A stretch of 20,270 nt of DNA from DASSWG01 sp035704905 (GTDB taxonomy: Bacteria; Bacteroidota; Bacteroidia; Flavobacteriales; Flavobacteriaceae). The stretch's first letter is position 1. Every line of letters starts with the position of its first letter. Below, one piece after another: positions 7,919 to 14,634 of the stretch. The notes beneath the pieces are model-generated. The model saw only the letters and a program-made list of their open reading frames with translations. It was not told where the DNA came from and made no database searches. The stretch spans positions 1-20,270 of the forward strand of contig DASSWN010000199.1 of assembly GCA_035704905.1 (NCBI GenBank). The letters are read 5' to 3'. A program made the translations under genes and the position numbers.

Positions 7919-7987
7919 AGTAGGCAGTGGCAGTATTCAGTAAATGGAAATGTTCTGTTACCAAACTGCCTATTGCCACTGCCTACT
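7919..7987. repeat. 14-bp inverted repeat between convergent ohr and DUF2911 genes
   Basis: AGTAGGCAGTGGCA (7919-7932) and TGCCACTGCCTACT (7974-7987) are exact reverse complements separated by 41 bases. The right arm includes the stop codon of the DUF2911 gene. The left side is built from CAGT-starting units (CAGTGG, CAGTATT, CAGTAAA). A transcript from either side could fold it, so it may act as a bidirectional barrier, but it lacks a terminator T-run. A related 18-base sequence is found at 2003-2020. Confidence 0.75.
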
Positions 7988-8540
7988 GAACACTGAAAGC
8001 AATCGGCACCACCGTGTTTTCCCAAGCGAGAAACATATAGTTCAGGTTTTTTCCATCTTCAAAATAAATGGTGAACTGTTCAATTGTTTTGTAATTTTTC
8101 AGGACCGGAACTTCGATTTTCAACACATCGTATTCCGGTTTTCTGGAAGGTTTTCCTTCTAAATTTATTCCCCAGCCATACATTTTCGAATTGAAAATCA
8201 ATTCCCACGATTCTTCTTTTGGGATTGTCCATAAGGTGTATTTTCCCGATTTCAACAGCGAACCGTCAACAGAAATATCTTTATTTGTTTCAAAGGTGGT
8301 TGCTTCGTTTGCACCCGTGCGCCAAACTTGGTTGTACGGCACCAATCCGCCAAAAATTTTTCGATCCTTTTTATAGGGACGGTTGTAAAAAACCTCGATT
8401 TTTAAATCATTATCTCGAAATTGAACCGTGTCTTCTGGGCTAAACGACTTGGTCCATCGGTTTAGGAATATGAAGGAAATAACGGCGAGAAGAATTAAAC
8501 TTCCCAAGCCAATCAACAACCATTTCACTTTTTCGTTCAT
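7983..8540 (-). CDS. DUF2911 family membrane-anchored protein
   Basis: A 185-aa protein with one N-terminal membrane anchor (WLLIGLGSLILLAVISFIFL, residues 7-26) and a periplasmic DUF2911 domain. The domain hallmark is present: YNRPYKKDRKIFGGLVPYNQ followed by VWRTGANEATTF, and later SGKYTLWTIPKEESWELIF. DUF2911 is common in Bacteroidota; its biochemical role is not established as far as I know. Typical members have a cleaved signal peptide or lipobox; none is seen here, so I expect a retained anchor facing the periplasm. The last residues (FSVQ) and the stop come from a repeat-like sequence. It is divergent from the sigma factor gene, 127 bases apart. Confidence 0.88.
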   Translation of the reverse strand: MNEKVKWLLIGLGSLILLAVISFIFLNRWTKSFSPEDTVQFRDNDLKIEVFYNRPYKKDRKIFGGLVPYNQVWRTGANEATTFETNKDISVDGSLLKSGKYTLWTIPKEESWELIFNSKMYGWGINLEGKPSRKPEYDVLKIEVPVLKNYKTIEQFTIYFEDGKNLNYMFLAWENTVVPIAFSVQ

Positions 8541-8667
8541 AATGCGAATTTTTCAGAATAAAAGTAAGCTAATAAATTCAATGGAAAAATTAAAAAAAAT
8601 TGCAGCAACTTGCAACATGGAATATTTTGTTCCGTCTTTTGGATAGAAACCAACCAATTCTGAAATT

Positions 8668-9213
8668 TTGTTGCATACCGATCTCATCGAAGCATGTCGC
8701 CAGAACAACCGCAAAGCCCAATTGGCTTTGTACAAAAAATATTGCAAAGGCATGTATGCGGTGGCCTTTCGATTTTTGAAAGATTCACAAGAGGCGGAAG
8801 ATGCAATGCAAGAAGGATTTATTCAGGCTTTTGCCAAATTGGACCAATATTCGGGCGATTCCACTTTTGGAGCTTGGTTGAAGAAAATAGTGATTCACAA
8901 AAGTTTGGATATGTTGCGCGCCAGGAAGATGAATGTAATCGCATTGAACGAACACAGTTTGGAACTGGCCGGCGAGGAAGAAAATTGGGAAGTCGAAGAA
9001 AGCATTGGCTTGGAACAAATTAAAAAAGAAATTGAAAGCTTGCCTGAAAAATACCGTTTTCCACTCATGCTTTTTCTGATGGAAGGCTACGACCACGACG
9101 AAATTTCGGAAATACTGAATATTAATCCGGTTTCATCGCGAACCCTAGTTCATAGAGGAAAAAAAATGCTGCAAACACAACTTAAAAACATACGTCATGG
9201 GACAGGATCTTAG
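8668..9213 (+). CDS. ECF-type RNA polymerase sigma factor
   Basis: A 181-aa sigma-70 family protein with only regions 2 and 4. Region 2 runs about residues 19-85 with QEAEDAMQEGFIQAFAKLDQ (core-binding helix) and FGAWLKKIVIHKSLDMLR. Region 4 runs about 118-172 with LPEKYRFPLMLFLMEGYDHD and the helix-turn-helix EISEILNINPVSSRTLVHRG. No ATG lies between the upstream TAG at 8644 and the conserved region, so the start is TTG 8668 or TTG 8671. The next gene starts inside its last codons, which ties it to a probable membrane anti-sigma factor. A TTG...TATTTTG pair about 20 bases apart lies upstream but is one base short of the -7 consensus. Confidence 0.92.
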   Translation: MLHTDLIEACRQNNRKAQLALYKKYCKGMYAVAFRFLKDSQEAEDAMQEGFIQAFAKLDQYSGDSTFGAWLKKIVIHKSLDMLRARKMNVIALNEHSLELAGEEENWEVEESIGLEQIKKEIESLPEKYRFPLMLFLMEGYDHDEISEILNINPVSSRTLVHRGKKMLQTQLKNIRHGTGS

Positions 9214-9757
9214 GGAATTGTTCAAAGAAAATAAAGAGGAAAATTTTTGGGAACCGCCAAAAGACCATATAAAACGGTTCAACGTACGCTTAAAGAAAAA
9301 CTTTCCGGGGAAAGAAAGAAAGTCGCAACCCTACTTGTATTGGATTGCAGCCAGTCTGATTTTGCTTGTTGCAATAGGAAATTTGATGCCAAAAATAGGT
9401 TCTGGAAATATCGAAAAAGTGGTTTCCGCGGAACCCGAAAAATCCGATGCAATTTATTTAAGCGATATTTCACCAGAATACAAAAAAGTCGAAAATTATT
9501 ATTTGGCCGCAATCCATACCGAATTGGCACAGCTGAAAATAACCAAAGAAAATAAGGCTTTGATTGATTCTTTCATGGAACAATTGGCGGAATTGGATGA
9601 AGAATACAAACGCTTGAACAAAGAATTGAAAGTTGCTGGGGTGAATGAGCAAACTGTTTCCGTGCTTATTGAAAATTTGAAATTGCGGATGGATCTTTTG
9701 TTCAAATTGAAAAATAAACTGAGCGAATTGAAAAAACCTGCATCTGCTACGATTTAA
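9197..9757 (+). CDS. Probable membrane anti-sigma factor
   Basis: A 186-aa protein whose ATG lies 17 bases inside the sigma factor gene. The layout fits an anti-sigma factor: about 45 polar cytoplasmic residues (GQDLRELFKENKEENFWEPP ...), one TM segment (YLYWIAASLILLVAIGNLM, about 46-64), then a periplasmic part that is largely helical and coiled coil (LAELDEEYKRLNKELKV, LKLRMDLLFKLKNKLSELKK). It has no zinc-binding HxxxCxxC motif, so it is not a ZAS-type anti-sigma. The role is inferred from overlap with the sigma gene, membrane topology and the secreted partner downstream. The signal sensed is unknown. Confidence 0.75.
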   Translation: MGQDLRELFKENKEENFWEPPKDHIKRFNVRLKKNFPGKERKSQPYLYWIAASLILLVAIGNLMPKIGSGNIEKVVSAEPEKSDAIYLSDISPEYKKVENYYLAAIHTELAQLKITKENKALIDSFMEQLAELDEEYKRLNKELKVAGVNEQTVSVLIENLKLRMDLLFKLKNKLSELKKPASATI

Positions 9758-9815
9758 GATTCAAAATTCGACATTTTCTTAAATGACAAAAAATTATACC
9801 TACAAAATCACGAAA

Positions 9816-11276
9816 ATGAAAACACTTATTTTACACACTGTTTTGGCCTTTACGGCGGCATTAGGTTCTATGGGAAGCGTGTTTGCCCAGGAAAAAATCG
9901 AGAAACTGAATGAAAACTTTGAAGTCAATCAGAATGTTTCTATTGATGTGGATGCCAAATACACCACTTTCATTTTCAAAACTTGGAACAAAAATCAGGT
10001 GAAAGTGGAAGCTTATTTTGAGGGCAAAAATTATTCGGACGAAGAAAAATCACAACTTTTGGCCAATTGGGACTTGAAAGTCCTGGGAAATAGTAAGACC
10101 ATACAAATTTCTTCCCAAACTGGCGGAATGGGAATTCCTCGCGGTCCGATGGCATCCTTTGTGCCATCTATAATTGGTGATTCACTTTTTTTTGACCGAC
10201 ATAATTTTCAAATGATGATCGGGCCAATGATGGAAGATATTGCCCGGATGGAGCCAATTTTGCCAGCTTCTTTTTATAGAAATCTCGGTGAACTTCACTT
10301 TGATCATGAAGCATTCAAAAAAGAAGGTGAGGCTTATTTGAAATCTTACGAAAAACAAATTCGAGAAAAATTCGGTCAAGATTATGCACAAAAAATGCAA
10401 AAGTGGGGCGAACAAATACAACGTGAAATGCAAGCGCACCACGAAGATTTGATGCAACGAAGGGAAATGATGCAAGAAAATCGCGAAAAACAAATGCAAC
10501 AACGCGAAAAACAACTTCAAATGCGCCGGGAAGAAATGGATGAACGAATGAAAAAGTTGGCCGAAAACAATCCGAATGCCAGCTATTCCAAAACCGTTAC
10601 TACTTTACCGAATGGTGGAAAACGAATTGAAATGCAATTCAGCAATGCCGCTACCTGGAATTCTGAAAACGAGGAAAAACGGACAGTAGTCGTTTCGGTG
10701 CCAAAAAATGCAACATTGCAACTCAATATCCGACATGGAAAATTGCAACTTGAGGACGCTGTTTCCAATATAAACGCTCAGTTGACCCATACCGGTTTTA
10801 CCGCATCGGAAATTGATGGAGAAGAGACAAAAATTCAGGTTTCGTATGCGCCTGTGAATATAGAGCTATGGAAATATGGCGTATTGAATTTGAGTTATGT
10901 AAAAGATTGTACAATAGAAACCGCAAACAGCATAAAATTAACGTCCAATTCCAGCAATGTAATTATTGACGAATTGCAACAATTTGGAATTCTTTCCGGT
11001 TCTTTCGGCGAATTGTCAATTGCCCAAGTAGGACAAAAATTTCAAACCCTTCAAATCCATTTGGAAAACAGCGATTTGAATTTAACCCTTCCGGAATCGG
11101 CTTTTGACTTTAGCTATAATGGCTCGCACAGCAATATCGATTTGCCGGCATCTTTGAAAGTGAACACTCAAAACAATTACGGAAATGCCTTTATGGAAGG
11201 TTATTATTTGTCCCAAAAAAATTCTAGTAAAATCAGTATCGACGCAAATTTTAGTGAGGTGAAGCTTAAAGAGTAG
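9816..11276 (+). CDS. Secreted DUF4097-like protein with long central coiled coil
   Basis: A signal peptide MKTLILHTVLAFTAALGSMG SVFAQ gives the preferred start at 9816; an in-frame ATG at 9783 would add 11 polar residues. The mature N-terminus (NVSIDVDAKYTTFIFKTWNK) and the C-terminal third, with repeating short beta-strands (NATLQLNIRHGKLQLEDAVS, SSNVIIDELQQFG), resemble DUF4097-type stacked beta repeats. Between them, roughly nt 10320-10575, lies a Met/Gln/Glu/Arg-rich coiled coil (QMQQREKQLQMRREEMDERM). It lies 58 bases after the anti-sigma gene, so is probably in the same operon. DUF4097 relatives take part in envelope-stress signalling in other bacteria; here it may be the periplasmic sensor or output of the sigma module (inference). 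Confidence 0.75.
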   Translation: MKTLILHTVLAFTAALGSMGSVFAQEKIEKLNENFEVNQNVSIDVDAKYTTFIFKTWNKNQVKVEAYFEGKNYSDEEKSQLLANWDLKVLGNSKTIQISSQTGGMGIPRGPMASFVPSIIGDSLFFDRHNFQMMIGPMMEDIARMEPILPASFYRNLGELHFDHEAFKKEGEAYLKSYEKQIREKFGQDYAQKMQKWGEQIQREMQAHHEDLMQRREMMQENREKQMQQREKQLQMRREEMDERMKKLAENNPNASYSKTVTTLPNGGKRIEMQFSNAATWNSENEEKRTVVVSVPKNATLQLNIRHGKLQLEDAVSNINAQLTHTGFTASEIDGEETKIQVSYAPVNIELWKYGVLNLSYVKDCTIETANSIKLTSNSSNVIIDELQQFGILSGSFGELSIAQVGQKFQTLQIHLENSDLNLTLPESAFDFSYNGSHSNIDLPASLKVNTQNNYGNAFMEGYYLSQKNSSKISIDANFSEVKLKE

Positions 11277-11367
11277 GATAAATGTTGGTTCTCGAAAATC
11301 ATTCTTTTAATTTTTTGCTTCTTGTTTTCTTTCAAGATTGTCCTTAAATTTTAACAAATTGCCACTC

Positions 11368-11397
11368 TTGTCAAAATGGTTTTTAAAAGTATCTTTG
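11368..11397 (+). promoter_or_regulatory. Promoter of the heme-copper oxidase operon (TTG - 19 bp - TATCTTTG)
   Basis: A TTG -33 box at 11368-11370 and an exact TATCTTTG -7 box at 11390-11397 are 19 bases apart, the best-formed Bacteroidota promoter in the window. Transcription should start close to 11403, leaving a leader of about 15-20 bases before the TTG start of cyoE. Confidence 0.75.
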
Positions 11398-11419
11398 CAG
11401 CGACTAAAAAAATAGATTT

Positions 11420-12322
11420 TTGAGCAGGTCGATTGCACATACCCCGTCTATATCAATTCTTTCTGAATTTAAGGAAATAACCAAAATGCGGCTGGCCGTC
11501 AGCGTTGTGTTTTCGTCAATTGCAGGTTATTTTTTGGGAGCTGAAAGTATCAACTTTGTTACTGTCCTTTTGTTGGCAATAGGCGGGTATTGTTTGGTGG
11601 GCGCTTCCAATGCTTTCAACCAAATAATTGAACGCGATCTCGATGCATTGATGGACCGCACAAAAAATCGACCGATCCCGGCAGGACGAATTTCTGTAAA
11701 TGCGGCTTTTATCCTTGCTTGTATTTTAACTGCTTTGGGACTTGTTGTGTTGTACACGATCAATCCTATTACCGCAATGTTCGGGGCGGTTTCACTTTTT
11801 CTTTATGTGAGCCTGTACACACCCCTAAAAACCAAAACGCCTTTATCGGTTTTTGTCGGTGCATTTCCCGGGGCTATTCCTTTTATGATGGGATGGATCG
11901 CTGCCACGAACGATTTCGGCATTGAAGCCGGCACCTTATTCATGATTCAATTCTTTTGGCAATTCCCACATTTTTGGGCGCTCGGTTGGTGGTTGTACGA
12001 TGATTATAAAAAAGGTGGATTTTTTATGCTTCCCACCGGAAAAAAAGATAAAAGCACAGCGGTGCAAATAATTTTATATACTGTTTGGACAATTGCGGTT
12101 TCCCTTATTCCGGTTTTTGGGGTTACGGGAAAATTGTATTTGACGCCGGTTTCCGGAGTGCTCATTTTCCTTTTGGGAATAGGAATGCTTTTTTATGCCA
12201 TTAAACTATACAAAGATCGAAGCACAAAAACCGCAAAACAGTTAATGCTGGCAAGTGTTTCATATATTACTCTGCTTCAAATTATTTTTATATTGGATAA
12301 ATTTATACGCCCATGGATTTAA
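11420..12322 (+). CDS. cyoE: Heme o synthase (protoheme IX farnesyltransferase)
   Basis: A 300-aa UbiA-superfamily prenyltransferase with about nine TM helices that adds a farnesyl group to heme b to make heme o, the precursor of heme a for cytochrome oxidase (also called CtaB). The first Asp-rich motif reads NQIIERDLDALMDRTKNRPI (67-86), the prenyl-diphosphate/Mg2+ site. YTPLKTKTPLSVFVGAFPGA and DYKKGGFFMLP are family-conserved. The start is TTG 11420; the first ATG, at 11486, would remove the conserved EFKEITKMRLAVSV start. Its end overlaps the next gene by 10 bases, so the two are cotranscribed and coupled. Confidence 0.95.
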   Translation: MSRSIAHTPSISILSEFKEITKMRLAVSVVFSSIAGYFLGAESINFVTVLLLAIGGYCLVGASNAFNQIIERDLDALMDRTKNRPIPAGRISVNAAFILACILTALGLVVLYTINPITAMFGAVSLFLYVSLYTPLKTKTPLSVFVGAFPGAIPFMMGWIAATNDFGIEAGTLFMIQFFWQFPHFWALGWWLYDDYKKGGFFMLPTGKKDKSTAVQIILYTVWTIAVSLIPVFGVTGKLYLTPVSGVLIFLLGIGMLFYAIKLYKDRSTKTAKQLMLASVSYITLLQIIFILDKFIRPWI

Positions 12323-12888
12323 CGAAGGGAACCCGAGAAGAGAAAAGGGCACGCGCAAAAAAAATGATGCTCTGGTTTTGTATAATCAGTATTATCATGA
12401 TGTTTGCTGGATTTACGAGCGCTTATGTGGTTAGTTCCAGTCGGCCTGATTGGGTAAAAGATTACCAATTGCCCAACGCCTTTGTATGGAGCACGGTCAT
12501 TATCATTTTGAGCAGTATTTCCTTGTTTTTATCCAAAAGAAGTATTCTTAACAACCAGCGGAAAACGGCAAACGGTTTGCTATTGACCACCTTTGTTTTA
12601 GGAGTGGCATTTATTGTACTCCAATTCAGGGGTTTTGCTGAAATTATTGCACACGGATATTATTTTACAGGTCCGGCCAGCACCATTAATTCATCGTTTA
12701 TCTATATTGTGGTGATTGCCCACTTGGCGCACGTTGCCGGTGGATTGATTGTTCTTTTGGTGCTAATTTATAACCATTTTAAACAACGCTACAAACCGGG
12801 ACAAATGCTTGGATTAGAACTCGGTGCAACTTTCTGGCATTTTGTCGATTTTCTTTGGTTATATCTGTTTGTGTTTTTTATTTCTTAA
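12313..12888 (+). CDS. Cytochrome c oxidase subunit III family protein (first copy)
   Basis: A 191-aa, about five-helix membrane protein of the heme-copper oxidase subunit III family, without the extra N-terminal helices of mitochondrial-type subunit III. Conserved features include MFAGFTSAYVVS in the first helix, VIAHLAHVAGGLIVL, and the C-terminal GATFWHFVDFLWLYLFVFF. Subunit III binds lipid and stabilises subunit I during turnover. It overlaps cyoE by 10 bases. Flavobacteriia commonly carry two subunit III genes side by side, as here; the longer second copy follows. Which of them sits in which oxidase complex is not shown. Confidence 0.93.
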   Translation: MDLTKGTREEKRARAKKMMLWFCIISIIMMFAGFTSAYVVSSSRPDWVKDYQLPNAFVWSTVIIILSSISLFLSKRSILNNQRKTANGLLLTTFVLGVAFIVLQFRGFAEIIAHGYYFTGPASTINSSFIYIVVIAHLAHVAGGLIVLLVLIYNHFKQRYKPGQMLGLELGATFWHFVDFLWLYLFVFFIS

Positions 12889-12903
12889 AATAATTTATTT
12901 GTC

Positions 12904-12911
12904 TATTTTTG
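12904..12911 (+). promoter_or_regulatory. Possible internal promoter -7 box TATTTTTG
   Basis: An exact TAnnTTTG match in the 50-base gap between the two subunit III genes, 27 bases before the second start. No good TTG -33 partner is visible, so it is a candidate for extra transcription inside the operon only. Confidence 0.4.
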
Positions 12912-12938
12912 TATTCGATTTAACAATAACTACTCTTT

Positions 12939-13922
12939 ATGGAAGCTACTGTTGTAAGAACAGGAACCGAGGGTAAAACCTGGAGAGGTGGCAATTCGCC
13001 GCTAAAAGCTAGTTACGGAAAACTGATGATCTGGTTTTTCATTCTTTCCGATGCGTTGACATTTTCGGGCTTTTTGGCCTCTTATGGATTTTCGCGGTTT
13101 AAATTCATAGACTCTTGGCCAATTGCTGATGAAGTTTTTACGCATTTTCCTTTTCTACACGGGGTTGATGCACCGATGTATTATGTGGCTTTTATGACTT
13201 TTATTCTTATCTTTTCTTCCGTGACCATGGTATTGGCCGTGAATGCGGGAAAGCATATGCAAAAAGGAAAAGTCACCATGTATATGTTGTTGACAATTCT
13301 TGGCGGTATGATTTTCTTGGGCTCGCAAGCTTGGGAATGGGCCGGGTTCATCAAAGGCGATAAAGGAGCTGTGGAATCACGAAGTGGCAATATTTTTCAG
13401 TTTGTGAATTCCGAAGGGGAACAAGTAGCGATAGCCGCCTTTGCCACATCTTTGCAAAGTGTGCGCAAAGAACATGACGAAAACAATGGTCTTTGGTACG
13501 AAAGCGATGCCACCCCGATGGGTGAATATTCCCTCGATGAAGTAAAAGCAGGGTTTATTGCCAACGAAGATTTGTTGATCAAAACACAATGGAACGATGA
13601 AAACGGAAATAAAATTATTCTTTCGCGCGAAGCTTCCATCGATAAGATGAACAATCATGTTACCCAAGTGGTGACGGGTGCCAACCTAACGCATAACGAG
13701 TATGGAAACCCGTTGTTCGCCGATTTCTTTTTCTTTATTACCGGATTTCACGGATTCCACGTTTTTACCGGAATTCTACTGAATTTCATTATTTTCTGCA
13801 ACGTCGTTCTCGGTACTTATGAAAGGCGCGGCAGCTATGAAATGGTCGAAAAAGTTGGGCTTTATTGGCACTTTGTCGATTTGGTTTGGGTATTTGTTTT
13901 CACGTTCTTTTATTTGGTCTAA
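12939..13922 (+). CDS. Cytochrome c oxidase subunit III, with large insert
   Basis: A 327-aa heme-copper oxidase subunit III. Helices lie at about 28-50, 79-100, 112-133, 260-290 and 305-326. Conserved stretches include GKLMIWFFILSDALTFSGFL near the start, FITGFHGFHVFTGIL, and LYWHFVDLVWVFVFTFFYLV at the end. Between the third helix and FHGFHVF, residues 140-258 form a polar insert of about 120 residues absent from the first copy, rich in charged residues and Asn. Inserts of this kind are seen in flavobacterial subunit III; their job is unknown. It should work in the cytochrome oxidase served by the heme from cyoE. The next gene starts 27 bases on. Confidence 0.93.
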   Translation: MEATVVRTGTEGKTWRGGNSPLKASYGKLMIWFFILSDALTFSGFLASYGFSRFKFIDSWPIADEVFTHFPFLHGVDAPMYYVAFMTFILIFSSVTMVLAVNAGKHMQKGKVTMYMLLTILGGMIFLGSQAWEWAGFIKGDKGAVESRSGNIFQFVNSEGEQVAIAAFATSLQSVRKEHDENNGLWYESDATPMGEYSLDEVKAGFIANEDLLIKTQWNDENGNKIILSREASIDKMNNHVTQVVTGANLTHNEYGNPLFADFFFFITGFHGFHVFTGILLNFIIFCNVVLGTYERRGSYEMVEKVGLYWHFVDLVWVFVFTFFYLV

Positions 13923-13949
13923 TTTTCAAAACTGATAAATTATTATAAA

Positions 13950-14315
13950 ATGGCACACGGTACAACAGCGCATGAAAATTCCTCAGCAGTAAAAAGAATT
14001 TGGTACGTATTTTTACTTCTTTCCATAGTTACCATTGTGGAGGTGTTTTTGGGGATCGTTCGTCCTGATTTTATGATCCATAACACATTTATCCACATGA
14101 AAATCCTAAACTGGATTTTCATCATCCTCACTGTTTACAAGGCTTATCTGATCACTTGGGCGTTCATGCACATGGAGCACGAAACCAAAGGACTGCGCCG
14201 ATCTGTGGTATGGACGGGCGTTTTCTTGATAACCTATTTGATTTTTATCTTATTAGTGGAGGGGGATTATGTTTACGAAGTGTTCAAAAATGGATTTATT
14301 AGTTGGAATTTCTAA
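13950..14315 (+). CDS. Prokaryotic cytochrome c oxidase subunit IV family protein
   Basis: A 121-aa protein with three TM helices (VFLLLSIVTIVEVFLGIV; NWIFIILTVYKAYLITWAFM; WTGVFLITYLIFILLVEG), matching the small COX4_pro-type accessory subunit of bacterial oxidases. The MHMEHE motif after the second helix is characteristic. It is the last gene of the oxidase operon, closed by the terminator at 14340. In many Flavobacteriia SCO1 and DUF420 genes follow at this point; neither is found here. Subunits I and II are not in the window either. Confidence 0.9.
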   Translation: MAHGTTAHENSSAVKRIWYVFLLLSIVTIVEVFLGIVRPDFMIHNTFIHMKILNWIFIILTVYKAYLITWAFMHMEHETKGLRRSVVWTGVFLITYLIFILLVEGDYVYEVFKNGFISWNF

Positions 14316-14339
14316 TGAAACCCAACCTTTAATTTTACT

Positions 14340-14373
14340 AAAGACGGCTTTTTGGCTGTCTTTTTTTTTTTTT
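14340..14373 (+). terminator. Rho-independent terminator of the oxidase operon
   Basis: AAAGACGGC pairs with GCTGTCTTT (nine pairs including one G-U) around a TTTTTG loop, and the stem runs into 13 consecutive T. It is 25 bases after the subunit IV stop codon. This is a textbook intrinsic terminator for the plus strand. Confidence 0.9.
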
Positions 14374-14378
14374 GATCT

Positions 14379-14545
14379 GTCATGCTGAACCTACCTAACC
14401 GGACCTGTCATGCTGAACTTGTTTCAGCATCTCTTGTTTTAGTATTATGAGGCCCTGAAATAAATTCAGGGTAACAATTTATAGATCGATCAGTCATGCT
14501 GAACCTGCCTGCCGGATTAGTCATGCCTCGTTTCATCATCTCTCA
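14379..14545. repeat. Cluster of GTCATGCTGAAC dispersed-repeat units with hairpins
   Basis: GTCATGCTGAAC occurs three times (14379, 14407, 14493), and a decayed fourth unit begins TCATGCCTCGTTTCATCATC at 14521. The second unit is complete, with TGCTGAA...TTCAGCA as a 7-bp hairpin, and CCCTGAA-ATAAA-TTCAGGG (14453-14471) is another. The first and third units share an alternative continuation (CCT-CC-GG-like: CCTACCTAACCGGA, CCTGCCTGCCGGAT). From general knowledge, GTCATGCTGAACTTGTTTCAGCAT-type sequences are scattered between genes in many Bacteroidota genomes. The block fills most of the 319-base gap between the oxidase operon and the A/B array; no gene is seen in that gap. Confidence 0.85.
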
Positions 14546-14560
14546 TTTTAACAACTCTCT

Positions 14561-14584
14561 AAAATACCTTTTTTTGGGTATTTT
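14561..14584 (+). terminator. Weak terminator-like hairpin upstream of the A/B array
   Basis: AAAATACC pairs with GGTATTTT around an 8-base T-rich loop, and further T-rich sequence follows. The stem is A+T rich, so it is weak. It could end read-through from the repeat block or form part of the leader of the gene at 14635. Confidence 0.4.
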
Positions 14585-14634
14585 TCTGTTTTTAATCTTT
14601 TTGTACTTTGCCACTGAATTTTAAACACTAACCA

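Noticed and set aside
10182..10520. 112-codon minus-strand frame opposite the DUF4097-like gene
   Set aside because: Its Leu/Phe-rich translation is the reverse of the coiled-coil codons of the real gene.
14604..14610. TACTTTG as a full promoter box for A1
   Set aside because: One base short of TAnnTTTG, with no TTG at the right distance; kept only as a comment.
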